From Flavicella sediminum (GTDB taxonomy: Bacteria > Bacteroidota > Bacteroidia > Flavobacteriales > Flavobacteriaceae), in the NCBI RefSeq assembly GCF_006381105.1, contig NZ_VDET01000007.1, forward strand, positions 186,001 through 250,000: a stretch of 64,000 bases of DNA. Direction: 5' to 3'. Positions 36,850-45,943 of this stretch are shown here, in pieces. The notes under the pieces were generated by a model, which made no database searches, had not been told where the DNA came from, and saw only the letters and a program-made list of their open reading frames with translations. How positions within the stretch are numbered: the stretch's first letter is position 1; each line of letters begins with the position of its first letter. A program made the position numbers and the translations under genes.

Positions 36850-37051
36850 ATAGTTTTAAACCCTCACAATAACGGTCAAATAGTATAGTAGCATCTAAAA
36901 AACTCAAAACACTATATAACAACATATTAACTTCTAAAAAAATAAATAATTAGTGTTATATATATTTTAAAATTCGTTTTCAACAACTTAAATGACAGTC
37001 TTACCAGAATAATTTTTATTTTGCATGAAAGATTTTTACCAACAACAAACT

Positions 37052-37654
37052 ATGAATTTATTCAATCCCAATCCGATTTACAATATTCTTCCATATGACG
37101 GAGAAGCTGTTTTTTAAGACCAAATATTCAACACAAAAGAAGCGCACAATTATTTCGACACACTTTTAAATACCATTCACTGGAAAAACGACGAAGCTAT
37201 ACTTTTCGGAAAAAGAATCATCACCAAAAGAAAAGTCGCCTGGTACGGAGAAAAAAACTACGCTTACACTTACTCCCACACCACAAAAGTCGCTCATAAC
37301 TGGACCGCAGCACTACTAGAATTAAAAAAAATAGTGGAACAAAAAACAGAAACCACATTTAACTCCTGCTTGCTAAACCTATATCACAACGGCAGCGAAG
37401 GAATGTCATGGCATAGTGACGACGAAAAATCTTTAGGCAAGGAAACGATTATAGCCTCCTTAAGTTTTGGAGCCGCAAGAAAATTTGCTTTCAAACACAA
37501 AACCACAAAACAAACAATTTCTTTAATTTTAGAAAAAGGCAGTTTACTAGTCATGAAAGGAAAAACCCAAGAACACTGGCTACATCGACTTCCACCTTCA
37601 AAAAAGATAGACAAGCCCAGAATCAATTTAACTTTTAGAAATATTATTTCGTAA
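37052..37654 (+). pseudogene. AlkB-like 2OG-Fe(II) dioxygenase with an in-frame stop
   Basis: The frame starts MNLFNPNPIYNILPYDG and stops at a TAA at 37115-37117 after 21 codons. It then continues, uninterrupted in the same frame, from DQIFNTKEAHNYFDTLL to the TAA at 37652-37654. An AlkB-family protein of about 200 residues would be expected. The downstream part keeps the metal triad HxD (WHSDDE) and distal His, and the 2OG-binding Arg in PRINLTFR. An in-frame ATG also exists at 37025. The simplest cause is one TAT/TAC-to-TAA change in the conserved AVFY motif. A reinitiated product of about 106 residues would lack part of the substrate lid. Confidence 0.8.
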
Positions 37655-37818
37655 AACCGAATTCGTAAAACTAAAGCCCCTGTTTAAATAAATGAGCACT
37701 TTACAACAGTACATTCGTTTTAAAACAGCTCATCGCAAAATAACGCAATTATTTACCTATGTTAATAATTGCGTTTTATTAATTATATTTACCTACCTAA
37801 TTTAAAAAAAATCAACTC

Positions 37819-38316
37819 ATGAAATTTAATTTAATTATTACCGCCGTAGCAGCTATCATCCCATTATTTATGGGATTTATTTGGTACAATCCAAAAGTTT
37901 TTGGAAAAGCCTGGATGAAAGAATGTCAGTTTACACCAGAATCTATAGGGAAACCAAATCCGATGATTTTTGTTTATTGCTACCTACTAAGCTTTTTATT
38001 AGCCTTTATGCTAAGCCCAATAGTAATTCATCAATTTGGCGTATTCTCCGTACTGATAGACGAGCCAGGGATTTTAGAGGTTGGATCAGACATAAATGCT
38101 TACTTTACTGATTTTATGAGTAAATACGGAACAAGATTTAGAACATTTCCTCATGGAGCACTTCATGGAACTATGGTTGGACTTTTAATTGTTTTACCTG
38201 TTATGGGAACCAATGCAATGTTTGAAAAAAGAAGTTTTAAATACGTATTGATCAACAGCAGTTACTGGATTGTATCTATCGCATTGATGGGTGGAATCAT
38301 TTGTAAATTCGCATAA
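37819..38316 (+). CDS. DUF1761 membrane protein
   Basis: A 165-residue protein with four hydrophobic helices and a family-typical start FNLIITAVAAIIPLFMGFIWYNPKVFGKAWM, followed by FPHGALHGTMVGLLIVLPVMG. The DUF1761 family is widespread and uncharacterised. It ends at a bidirectional terminator shared with lgt and has its own promoter upstream. Confidence 0.88.
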   Translation: MKFNLIITAVAAIIPLFMGFIWYNPKVFGKAWMKECQFTPESIGKPNPMIFVYCYLLSFLLAFMLSPIVIHQFGVFSVLIDEPGILEVGSDINAYFTDFMSKYGTRFRTFPHGALHGTMVGLLIVLPVMGTNAMFEKRSFKYVLINSSYWIVSIALMGGIICKFA

Positions 38317-38331
38317 AAACAAACCACACAT

Positions 38332-38376
38332 AAAAAAAAAGCCCACGCTCTATATTTTAGAGCGTGGGCTTTTTTA
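38332..38376. terminator. Bidirectional terminator between DUF1761 and lgt
   Basis: GCCCACGCTCTA pairs with TAGAGCGTGGGC, flanked by A and T runs. Confidence 0.95.
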
Positions 38377-38393
38377 TACTTCATTAAAAACAA

Positions 38394-39224
38394 CTAATTT
38401 TTCTTGACCCCCTGCTTACTAGATGCATACATAAAATACAAACCTATTAAAATAAGCGGAATACTTAATAATTGTCCCGTATTCAAAGTCAAAAACAAAT
38501 CTTCTCTCCCATCTATCTGTGCCTCTTTTAAAAACTCTATCACAAAACGCACTGACCACAATGTTGCAAAGAAAAATCCGAACAAATATCCTAACTGCTC
38601 TTTTTTATTTGTCTTCCAATACATTCTCCACAAAATCAAAAACACTAATAAGTAACCAAACGCTTCATACAATTGTGTTGGGTGACGAGGAAAATCTTCT
38701 CCTAATTTTTTGAAAATAATTCCAAAATTACTTCCTGTAGCTTTTCCAATAATTTCAGAATTCATCAAATTCCCAATTCGAATAAAAAAACCAGCCAAAG
38801 CAACAACGATACCCACTCTATCTAAAACAAACAAAAGCGGCTTCTTTAAAATATTTCTACTGTAAAAATACAAAGCTGTAATAATTCCTACTGCAGCTCC
38901 ATGACTTGCCAACCCTGCAAACCCGGTAAATCGGAAAGGAGACAGTTTAATAGGTAATAAAATTTCTGCCAAATGATTTTGAAAATAAGCCCAGTCATAA
39001 AAGAAAACATGTCCCAATCTGGCCCCTAAAATAGTTGCCAAAACCGTATATATAAATAATTTATCTAGTTTCTCTAAAGGAATTTTATCATTGACAAAAA
39101 TTCGTTTCATTAAATTTAACCCCAAACCAAAAGCCAATACAAACATTAAGCTATAATAACGGATAACAAAAAAACCTAAATCGATTCCCAAACTAGGATC
39201 CCAAGTGATGGCTAATAATTTCAT
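38394..39224 (-). CDS. lgt: Prolipoprotein diacylglyceryl transferase
   Basis: A 276-residue integral membrane enzyme with about seven helices. The Lgt signature is ALAGFFIRIGNLMNSEIIGKATGS, containing the conserved RxxNFxNxE-like patch, and the catalytic His/Arg region is GDFPRHPTQLYEAFGYL. It transfers diacylglycerol to the lipobox Cys, the first step of lipoprotein maturation, and serves lipoproteins such as the GH16 enzyme here. It follows yidD and cysS with a 42-nt gap. Confidence 0.95.
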   Translation of the reverse strand: MKLLAITWDPSLGIDLGFFVIRYYSLMFVLAFGLGLNLMKRIFVNDKIPLEKLDKLFIYTVLATILGARLGHVFFYDWAYFQNHLAEILLPIKLSPFRFTGFAGLASHGAAVGIITALYFYSRNILKKPLLFVLDRVGIVVALAGFFIRIGNLMNSEIIGKATGSNFGIIFKKLGEDFPRHPTQLYEAFGYLLVFLILWRMYWKTNKKEQLGYLFGFFFATLWSVRFVIEFLKEAQIDGREDLFLTLNTGQLLSIPLILIGLYFMYASSKQGVKKN

Positions 39225-39266
39225 TTATTTTTTATTTATTCACGAATTACTTCGCAATTAGTATTT

Positions 39267-39497
39267 TTATTCTTTTTTCGGAACAGGATCGTAACCGCTT
39301 CCACCCCAAGGGTGACAACTAAAAATTCTTTTAACCGCCATTTTCCCTCCTTTAAACAAACCATGAATTTTCAAAGCTTCAATGGTATAATGCGAACATG
39401 TAGGCGAATATCGACATGTAGAAGGTGTATACGGCGATATCATAACTTGATACAAGCGAACCAACAACACAAATGGATATGTCAGTAATTTCTTCAA
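39267..39497 (-). CDS. yidD: YidD membrane-insertion efficiency factor
   Basis: A 76-residue YidD protein with the family core [31 protein letters not shown] and [15 protein letters not shown]. The three Cys characteristic of the family are present. The start is a TTG at 39497, adjacent to the cysS stop (TAATTG), so translation may be coupled. YidD promotes YidC-dependent insertion of inner-membrane proteins. Confidence 0.92.
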   Translation of the reverse strand: MKKLLTYPFVLLVRLYQVMISPYTPSTCRYSPTCSHYTIEALKIHGLFKGGKMAVKRIFSCHPWGGSGYDPVPKKE

Positions 39498-40976
39498 TTA
39501 ATTAACGGAAAACGTTGTTCCTTCTTTTCCATCTTTTAACTGTATGCCTAAATCTGCCAGTTCATCACGTATTTGATCTGACAACGACCAATTCTTATCT
39601 TCTCTTGCCTCTTTACGAAGCTTGATCAATAACTCAATAGCACCGCTTAATTTCCCTGAATCATCTTGCCCAGCTTCATCTTCTAAACCTAATACATCAA
39701 AAACAAAAGCATTCAATGTTTGCGTTAACAGCTCTATATCCTCTTTAGTCAAGCTTTCCTTCCCGTCGTTTACCAAATTCACAAATTTCACAGCTTCAAA
39801 CAATTGTGCAATCAAAACCGGACTGTTAAAATCGTCATTCATGGCAGCATAACAACTATCTTTCCATGCTGAAATATCCAACGAAGAACTTGCTGATATT
39901 TTTAAACCACCCAACAAACGCAAACCTTGCATTAATTTTTGGAATCCTTTTTCAGAAGCCTCAATTGCTGCGCTAGAAAAATCTAAAATACTTCTATAAT
40001 GCGCTTGCAACATAAAGAAACGAGTAACACTTGGTGTAAAAGGTTTTTCTAATTTATCGTTTTCACCTGAAAATATTTCTCCAGGTAAAATATTATTCCC
40101 TGTCGACTTTGCCATTTTTTGACCGTTTAAAGTCAACATATTTGCATGCATCCAATAATTTACAGGATTTTTACCGTTTGTACAATTGGCTTGTGCAATT
40201 TCACATTCATGATGCGGGAATTTTAAATCCATACCGCCACCATGTATGTCAAACTGCTCTCCCAAATACTTTGTACTCATAGCCGTACACTCTAGGTGCC
40301 AACCAGGAAAACCATCACTCCAAGGAGAAGGCCAGCGCATAATATGCTCAGGACTTGCTTTTTTCCACAAAGCAAAATCTTGTGGATTTTTCTTTTCAGA
40401 CTGTCCATCTAGCGTTCTGGTATTATGAATAGAATCTTCGATATTTCTACCCGAAAGAATTCCGTATTTTTCCGTTTCATTGTATTTCAACACATCAAAA
40501 TACACGGAGCCATTAACAATATACGCCAATCCTTTTTCAAGAATATCATTGATGATTTCAATTTGCTCAACAATATGCCCAGTAGCCGTAGGCTCAATAC
40601 TAGGAGGTAAATTATTAAACTGCTTTAAGATATCATGAAAATCTACTGTATATCGCTGTACAACCTCCATAGGCTCTATTTGCTCAATTCTAGCTTTTTT
40701 CGCAATCCTATCTTCACCCACATCCGCATCATTTTCTAAGTGACCAGCATCTGTAATATTACGCACATAACGCACTTTAAAACCCAAATGCCTTAGGTAA
40801 CGAAAAACCAAATCAAACGACATAAAAGTCCTTACATTTCCTAAATGCACATTGCTATAAACCGTTGGTCCACAAACATACATTCCAACTGCTCCTTCAT
40901 TTATCGGACTAAAAACTTCTTTTTCTTTGCTTAAGGAATTGTAAATTTTAAGCGAATTTTCTTTATATAAACTCAT
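39498..40976 (-). CDS. cysS: Cysteinyl-tRNA synthetase
   Basis: A 492-residue class I synthetase. HIGH-type motif [11 protein letters not shown] (near residue 35), the zinc-binding Cys/His set, and KMSKS as KMAKSTGN at about 265. It charges tRNA-Cys. Length and motifs are complete. Translation of yidD starts at its stop codon. Confidence 0.97.
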   Translation of the reverse strand: MSLYKENSLKIYNSLSKEKEVFSPINEGAVGMYVCGPTVYSNVHLGNVRTFMSFDLVFRYLRHLGFKVRYVRNITDAGHLENDADVGEDRIAKKARIEQIEPMEVVQRYTVDFHDILKQFNNLPPSIEPTATGHIVEQIEIINDILEKGLAYIVNGSVYFDVLKYNETEKYGILSGRNIEDSIHNTRTLDGQSEKKNPQDFALWKKASPEHIMRWPSPWSDGFPGWHLECTAMSTKYLGEQFDIHGGGMDLKFPHHECEIAQANCTNGKNPVNYWMHANMLTLNGQKMAKSTGNNILPGEIFSGENDKLEKPFTPSVTRFFMLQAHYRSILDFSSAAIEASEKGFQKLMQGLRLLGGLKISASSSLDISAWKDSCYAAMNDDFNSPVLIAQLFEAVKFVNLVNDGKESLTKEDIELLTQTLNAFVFDVLGLEDEAGQDDSGKLSGAIELLIKLRKEAREDKNWSLSDQIRDELADLGIQLKDGKEGTTFSVN

Positions 40977-41206
40977 GTATTTTCTCTTATTCTTAAAGAG
41001 CGTAAAGATAACAACAATTAGGAGATGGTAAAATATAAAACCGGCTAGTTTCCCTTAATAAAAGTTAAAAAGCACAGCTACAGAATTGCCAAACCTAAAA
41101 ACAATTGATTTTCATGGAATTTGAGTCGCAATCATGAAAATCAAAATCACCAAATTGACTACATTTGCAGAGAATAAAAAAAGACTTTCAAAAAGAAACA
41201 AACTAG

Positions 41207-43198
41207 ATGTTAAAAAAAATACCGAGTTATATAAAATACCTCTTTACTCAGATCCTTCTTGTATTCTTATACATTTCTGTACACAGAGCCTTATTCTATC
41301 ATTTTTTCGCAGACTTAAGCAAAGCCAGTGAAAAAGACATCACACAAGCCATTGCTTACGGAATACGATTTGACATTAAACTAGCCATGATTACAATGTT
41401 TCCACTAGCTATTTTAATTTTTATTTTTAATACGAAGTTTTTCATAAAAAAAATATTTAAAAAAATCAGCATTGCCTATTTAACAACCAGCTACCTAGTA
41501 TTAACCTTATTCTATTTATTTGATTTTGGCTATTACGAATACCTAAGTACGCGATTGGATGCAACATCATTGCGCTTTTTTAACGACCTTAAGATATCGA
41601 CACAAGTATTAATAGAGAGCTATCCTATTTTCAAAGGTCTGTTTTTGTTGCTTATTTTCCTAACCTTTATCGGGTTTGTAAGTAAAAAAATCTATGAATT
41701 TTATGCAAACAACAGCTTAATTGTCAGCAAAAAAAGAAAAGCCTTTTTCGTTATTGTTCCATTTTTTTTAATGGCTTTTGGTATTTACAATAGTTTCTCG
41801 CATTATCCTTTAAGATGGAGCCAAGCTTTCTTCTCTAAAGACAATCAAATCAACCAATTTACCCTAAACCCAGTCCTTTATTTCTTTGATAGTTTTGCGT
41901 TTAGAAGCACAGGGTTTGATTTAGAAGCCACTAAAAGTTACTACCCAGTAATTGCAGACTATCTAAACCTTCCAAAGGACAGTATTTCATTTGAAAGAAA
42001 GGTAGTTTTTAAAGAAAAACACGACAAACAACCCAACATCATCGTAGTCATGATGGAATCTGTAGGCGCTGCACCCATGAGTTTTTATGGAAACCCTATA
42101 CAAAGCACTCCTAAAATGGACAGTATTGTAAAGAAAAGTATTCATTTTACAAATTTCTTTGTACATAAGGCAGGAACCGCAGGAAGCGTATTTGCAAGTA
42201 TTACAGGTTTACCCGATGTAGACATGGTAAAAACAGCTTCAAGAAACCCGATGGTTATAGATCAACGAATAATTTTTGACCAATTTAAAGGGTACGAAAA
42301 ATTGTATTTTCTTGGCGGAAGTGCGAACTGGGCCAATATCAGAGGTTTATTCCAATCGAATATCAAAGATTTAAAAATATTTGAAGAAGGAAGCTATGAA
42401 ACCGAAAACAGAGCTGACGTTTGGGGTATTGACGACTACGAACTTTTTAAAGAAGCCGACAAAGAACTCGTAAAACTTCACCAACAAGACAAGCCCTTTA
42501 TCACCTATATACAAACAGCTACCAACCACATGCCATTTACGGTACCCGACGAAAAAGAGAGCTACAAACCTTTACAAGAAGACGAAATCAGCGCCGATTT
42601 GCTGAAAAAATCAGGATTTAAGTCGGTTGCACAATTAAACGCCTTGCGCTACTTAGACTTCAATATAGACATCTTTTTAAAAAGAGCTAAAAAATCTGGG
42701 TATTACGACAATTCTATTTTCTTTTTCTTCGGAGACCACAACACCGCAATGAATGAATTTGATTTTATGAAACGAAAAGAATTTACCTTAGGGTTAAGCA
42801 TGCATCATGTTCCTTTTTTTATACACGCACCTAAATTTGTTAAAGCTAAAGAAATAAACACACATGCAAACCTAATTGACCTATACCCCACCGCCGCAGG
42901 ACTTGCTAAAATAGACTACACGAATTACACTTTAGGAGTTGACCTATTAGACAGCACACGTACTAAAAAAGCATCATTTATTTACATGAAACAAGGTGAA
43001 CCCGGCATAGAACTACTAAAAGATGGTTACGCATACACGAGAACTATTCACACAAAAAAAACAGCATTGTACGATTTATCTAAGGACAAATTGATCAATA
43101 TTGAAGCAACAGAACCAGAGACCGCAAAAAAAATGGACAGCTTATTGCAAGCTTTTTACCACTCAACAAACTACCTTTACTACAACAACAAGAAATAA
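41207..43198 (+). CDS. LTA-synthase-like phosphoglycerol transferase/sulfatase-fold enzyme
   Basis: A 663-residue membrane enzyme: five N-terminal helices (to about 195), then an extracellular sulfatase-fold domain of the LtaS/OpgB type. VVMMESVGAAPMSF supplies the first metal ligand, the nucleophilic Thr is in KAGTAGSVFASITGLP, and later ligands are in FFGDHNTAMNEF and HHVPFFIHAP. Gram-negatives with this fold transfer phosphoglycerol or phosphoethanolamine to surface glycans or lipids; the substrate here is open. The start at 41207 gives a membrane-inserted N-terminus. Confidence 0.88.
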   Translation: MLKKIPSYIKYLFTQILLVFLYISVHRALFYHFFADLSKASEKDITQAIAYGIRFDIKLAMITMFPLAILIFIFNTKFFIKKIFKKISIAYLTTSYLVLTLFYLFDFGYYEYLSTRLDATSLRFFNDLKISTQVLIESYPIFKGLFLLLIFLTFIGFVSKKIYEFYANNSLIVSKKRKAFFVIVPFFLMAFGIYNSFSHYPLRWSQAFFSKDNQINQFTLNPVLYFFDSFAFRSTGFDLEATKSYYPVIADYLNLPKDSISFERKVVFKEKHDKQPNIIVVMMESVGAAPMSFYGNPIQSTPKMDSIVKKSIHFTNFFVHKAGTAGSVFASITGLPDVDMVKTASRNPMVIDQRIIFDQFKGYEKLYFLGGSANWANIRGLFQSNIKDLKIFEEGSYETENRADVWGIDDYELFKEADKELVKLHQQDKPFITYIQTATNHMPFTVPDEKESYKPLQEDEISADLLKKSGFKSVAQLNALRYLDFNIDIFLKRAKKSGYYDNSIFFFFGDHNTAMNEFDFMKRKEFTLGLSMHHVPFFIHAPKFVKAKEINTHANLIDLYPTAAGLAKIDYTNYTLGVDLLDSTRTKKASFIYMKQGEPGIELLKDGYAYTRTIHTKKTALYDLSKDKLINIEATEPETAKKMDSLLQAFYHSTNYLYYNNKK

Positions 43199-43213
43199 AC
43201 AAAAATTAAGCAT

Positions 43214-43254
43214 AAAAAAAACTCATCTAAGCTAACCTAGATGAGTTTTTTTTA
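43214..43254. terminator. Bidirectional terminator
   Basis: ACTCATCTA pairs with TAGATGAGT with flanking A and T runs, between convergent genes. Confidence 0.92.
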
Positions 43255-43268
43255 TGTTTTAAACACTC

Positions 43269-43748
43269 TTAGTAGTCTCTAAAAATTGCGTGCATCATAC
43301 GCTTCTTATCATTGATACTTTCCTCTAAAGAAATCATAGTTTCCGTTCTATTTACCCCCGGAACATCGTCAATTTTAAAGATGATATTTTTAGCATCTTC
43401 CGTATCTCTTGCTCTAATTTTACAGAAAATATTAAACTTCCCTGCAGTCACATACGCAACAGTCACATTAGAAATTGCTTTTAAACTAGCAATCACCTCT
43501 TTGGTCATGGAAGTTTTTTCAAGATAAATTCCAATATGAGCAATAAAAGCATAACCCATTTTCTCGTAATCTAGCGTCAAAGTAGAACCTCTAATAATCC
43601 CTTCTTCCTCCATCTTTTTAACACGAACATGTATCGTTCCTGCTGATACCAATAATTTTTTAGCAATATCCGTAAAAGGAGTTCTTGCATTTTCAATTAA
43701 CATATCTAAAATCTGATGATCCACTTCATCTAAATGATATTTCTTCAT
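43269..43748 (-). CDS. Lrp/AsnC-family regulator
   Basis: A 159-residue Lrp-type regulator: HTH in DEVDHQILDMLIENARTPFTDIAKKLLVSAGTIHVRVKKM and an RAM/ActR ligand domain (GIYLEKTSMTKEVIASLKAISNVTVAYVTAGKFNIFCKIRA). Lrp proteins respond to amino acids such as Leu. The M14 peptidase gene is upstream on the same strand but 90 nt away. Confidence 0.93.
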   Translation of the reverse strand: MKKYHLDEVDHQILDMLIENARTPFTDIAKKLLVSAGTIHVRVKKMEEEGIIRGSTLTLDYEKMGYAFIAHIGIYLEKTSMTKEVIASLKAISNVTVAYVTAGKFNIFCKIRARDTEDAKNIIFKIDDVPGVNRTETMISLEESINDKKRMMHAIFRDY

Positions 43749-43838
43749 ATCCGCTATTATTTTATTACAAATTTACTATTTAACAAAAATAATAAAATAT
43801 TTCTAAGAAAATCGAATATTCCTTACGAAAAACATAAT

Positions 43839-44918
43839 TTAAATTGATTTTAAGCAGGTTTTATTCAAATCATACTCTTGGTGCCCTACAAAATCAGACA
43901 AATCACCTCTTGTAACCTCTTCTTTTTCAAGAACTAACACATTATCTCTCACCAAATAATCGTACTGCACGGCCACATCTTCGATAAGACCTTGCTCATT
44001 TTTTACATTTCTATAAATAATATCGTAGCACTTTTTGTCATTGTTAGGAATATCGAAATAAGGCTGATACACCGAATAATCAGACTCTTTAGCCACAAAA
44101 AGAATTCCCTGCAACAATGCAAAGAAATTAAACTTACGAACCACATCTCGATCGTAATCATCATAATAATGACCAGCTTCAATCAAAATTGTATTATGAC
44201 CTAGCTTTTGAAAATTATCTCCCGTAGCAGTCGGATAAAACTCATCTGTATACCTTCCAACATGCTCTGGAATCACTTTAGAAAGCAATGCGTTCATAGA
44301 AACAATTACACTCATCGTTTCCTTACGTCCGCTTGTTAACGTTCGCTCCACATCCTCCGAAGGCGCTAAAAAAGAAATAGTAGCTGGATTCTTAGTCCCC
44401 TCTACATTAAATATAGTACGTTGGTCATGTAAATTAAAACAGAACTCAGGATCAAACTCATCCAAAACCGCTCGTAACAATTTACTTTCTTTAGCCTCTA
44501 AAGCAACTGCATCTCTATTTAAATCGACTTTATTTGCATTAACACGTGTAAACACCTCTGAGCCGTCAGGGTTCAATACAGGTAAAAATACAATTGTACA
44601 CTGTTCTAAAATCGCCTTTTGTTCCGCAATTAAATTGTCAGGACTCTCAAAGAACCGAAACAAATCGAACACAGCTTTTGTCCCGGTACTTTCATTTCCA
44701 TGCATCTGAGACCAAATCAATATTTTTTTTGGACCTGACCCAATTTGTATTTTATAGATATCTGTATCCTTTTCAGAAGTACCTTCTACATGTATTCTAA
44801 ATAAATCTTGATTTAATTTTTTTACTAAAGGAGCAATATCTTTAAATAAAATTCGCCTCCCTTTTAGAGCCTTTTCAAAATTGTTATCGTACCAATTTTG
44901 AAGGCTTTCAATATTCAT
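43839..44918 (-). CDS. M14-family zinc carboxypeptidase-like protein
   Basis: A 359-residue protein started at the ATG at 44918 (MNIESLQNWYDNNF); longer versions would start upstream of the promoter box at 44932-44939. The zinc site is HGNE (H-x-x-E in SQMHGNESTGTK) with a third His in NLHDQRTI, and a Glu near EAGHYYDDYD can act as the catalytic base. No signal peptide is evident, so it may act in the cytoplasm. It is transcribed away from the XRE regulator at 45205 and shares the repeated operators between them. Confidence 0.88.
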   Translation of the reverse strand: MNIESLQNWYDNNFEKALKGRRILFKDIAPLVKKLNQDLFRIHVEGTSEKDTDIYKIQIGSGPKKILIWSQMHGNESTGTKAVFDLFRFFESPDNLIAEQKAILEQCTIVFLPVLNPDGSEVFTRVNANKVDLNRDAVALEAKESKLLRAVLDEFDPEFCFNLHDQRTIFNVEGTKNPATISFLAPSEDVERTLTSGRKETMSVIVSMNALLSKVIPEHVGRYTDEFYPTATGDNFQKLGHNTILIEAGHYYDDYDRDVVRKFNFFALLQGILFVAKESDYSVYQPYFDIPNNDKKCYDIIYRNVKNEQGLIEDVAVQYDYLVRDNVLVLEKEEVTRGDLSDFVGHQEYDLNKTCLKSI

Positions 44919-44927
44919 AATTTCCAT

Positions 44928-45213
44928 GTTACAAATGTAAAAAATACCTTGTTTACAATTGTAACAAGTTAAGTTTTTAATTTTGTTTACAATTGGAAAC
45001 AAAAAGAACTGTTCATACACCGCGTTTTTTCTTTATTAAAAACAAAACAAAGAACAGCTTCGATAAAAACATGTAAAATACATTTAATCAGAATACTATA
45101 TAACCTTACCTAAAGCTTATGTTTACATTTTTAAAAGAAATCAAACTAGTGTTTGCACAATTCAATACAATGAATTACATTTGTAAACACCTAACTAAGT
45201 TACAATGTTAAAC
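44928..45213. promoter_or_regulatory. Cluster of repeated palindromic operators between M14 and XRE genes
   Basis: At least five copies of a site related to GTTTACAATTGTAAAC: 44928-44940 (GTTACAAATGTAA), 44951-44966 (GTTTACAATTGTAACA), 44985-45000 (GTTTACAATTGGAAAC), 45175-45188 (TTACATTTGTAAAC) and 45199-45213 (GTTACAATGTTAAAC, over the XRE start codon). The first and fourth also contain TACATTTG, a -7 box for each divergent gene. It suggests joint control of both genes by the XRE protein. Confidence 0.75.
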
Positions 45214-45615
45214 AACTTAAATTTCTCGACAAGACTAAAAAAAGTAATCGAATATTATGGCATTTCTGCCTCTGCATTTGCCGATGTTATAGAAGTTCCG
45301 AGATCTAGTATCTCTCATATCTTATCAGGAAGGAATAAACCAAGCTTAGATTTTGTCTTAAAAATTACACACAAATACAACGAAGTAGATTTGTATTGGT
45401 TGCTTGATGGAAAAGGATCGTTTCCCAAAAACAACTTCACCCCTACGCAAGAAACGAAACAAAATATTCCTCAACCTAAAAAAGTAGATCAAGTCGAAAT
45501 GAGCTTTGAATCAAAAAATAAAAACGAGCCACCTCTGTTTGCAAATTCAGAAATTGACAAAGTTCTTATATTCTACAAAGACGGAACTTTTAAAGAATAC
45601 AAAAACAGAGATTAG
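45205..45615 (+). CDS. XRE-family helix-turn-helix regulator
   Basis: A 136-residue protein. Residues 7-65 form a Cro/C1-type HTH: FSTRLKKVIEYYGISASAFADVIEVPRSSISHILSGRNKPSLDFVLKI, continuing with YWLLDGKGSF. The C-terminal half is polar and unlike any family I know, ending with a short basic tail. It is likely the regulator that binds the palindromes in front of it and of the M14 gene. Closed by its own terminator. Confidence 0.9.
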   Translation: MLNNLNFSTRLKKVIEYYGISASAFADVIEVPRSSISHILSGRNKPSLDFVLKITHKYNEVDLYWLLDGKGSFPKNNFTPTQETKQNIPQPKKVDQVEMSFESKNKNEPPLFANSEIDKVLIFYKDGTFKEYKNRD

Positions 45616-45642
45616 AAATTTCGAAGAGAGAAAAAAATAGCA

Positions 45643-45696
45643 AAACAGCATTTTCAATTTATTTTTCGAATAAACTGAAAATGCTGTTTTTTTTTT
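45643..45696 (+). terminator. Terminator after the XRE gene
   Basis: AAACAGCATTTTCA pairs with TGAAAATGCTGTTT, followed by eight T. Confidence 0.93.
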
Positions 45697-45882
45697 ACAA
45701 AAACCAGAAACCTTATAAATCGCATAAAAACCATCATAAATTATATTTTACGGTATACGTAAAATACAGCCCTCTGCCAACACGATACCTCTTCCGCATA
45801 AAAACAACTAGACCTACACTTCAAAAGCATTACAGTCACATGAAAACAGCACTGTTAAGAAGATCATTAATATAGACCACAC

Positions 45883-45926
45883 AAAAAAGCATCCTTCAGT
45901 TTTCTAAAAACCAAAGGATGCTTTTT
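45883..45926 (-). terminator. Terminator of the M1 aminopeptidase gene
   Basis: AAAAAGCATCCTT pairs with AAGGATGCTTTTT over a 17-nt loop; it reads into T on the minus strand. Confidence 0.9.
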
Positions 45927-45943
45927 CAGTAAATGAAAAGAAA

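Larger units (their letters stand above)
45616..45943. other. Gene-poor gap with two terminators
   Basis: The 328 nt between the XRE gene and the M1 aminopeptidase gene hold two hairpin terminators (45643-45696 and 45883-45926) and a frame of 64 codons that starts inside the first terminator; I do not believe it is a gene. Confidence 0.6.

Noticed and set aside
37115-37117. Programmed readthrough or recoded stop in the alkB-like gene
   Set aside because: The stop is TAA, with no selenocysteine (TGA) or pyrrolysine (TAG) context and no stimulatory structure seen.
45681-45875. 64-codon plus-strand frame
   Set aside because: Starts inside a terminator stem and shows no coding bias.
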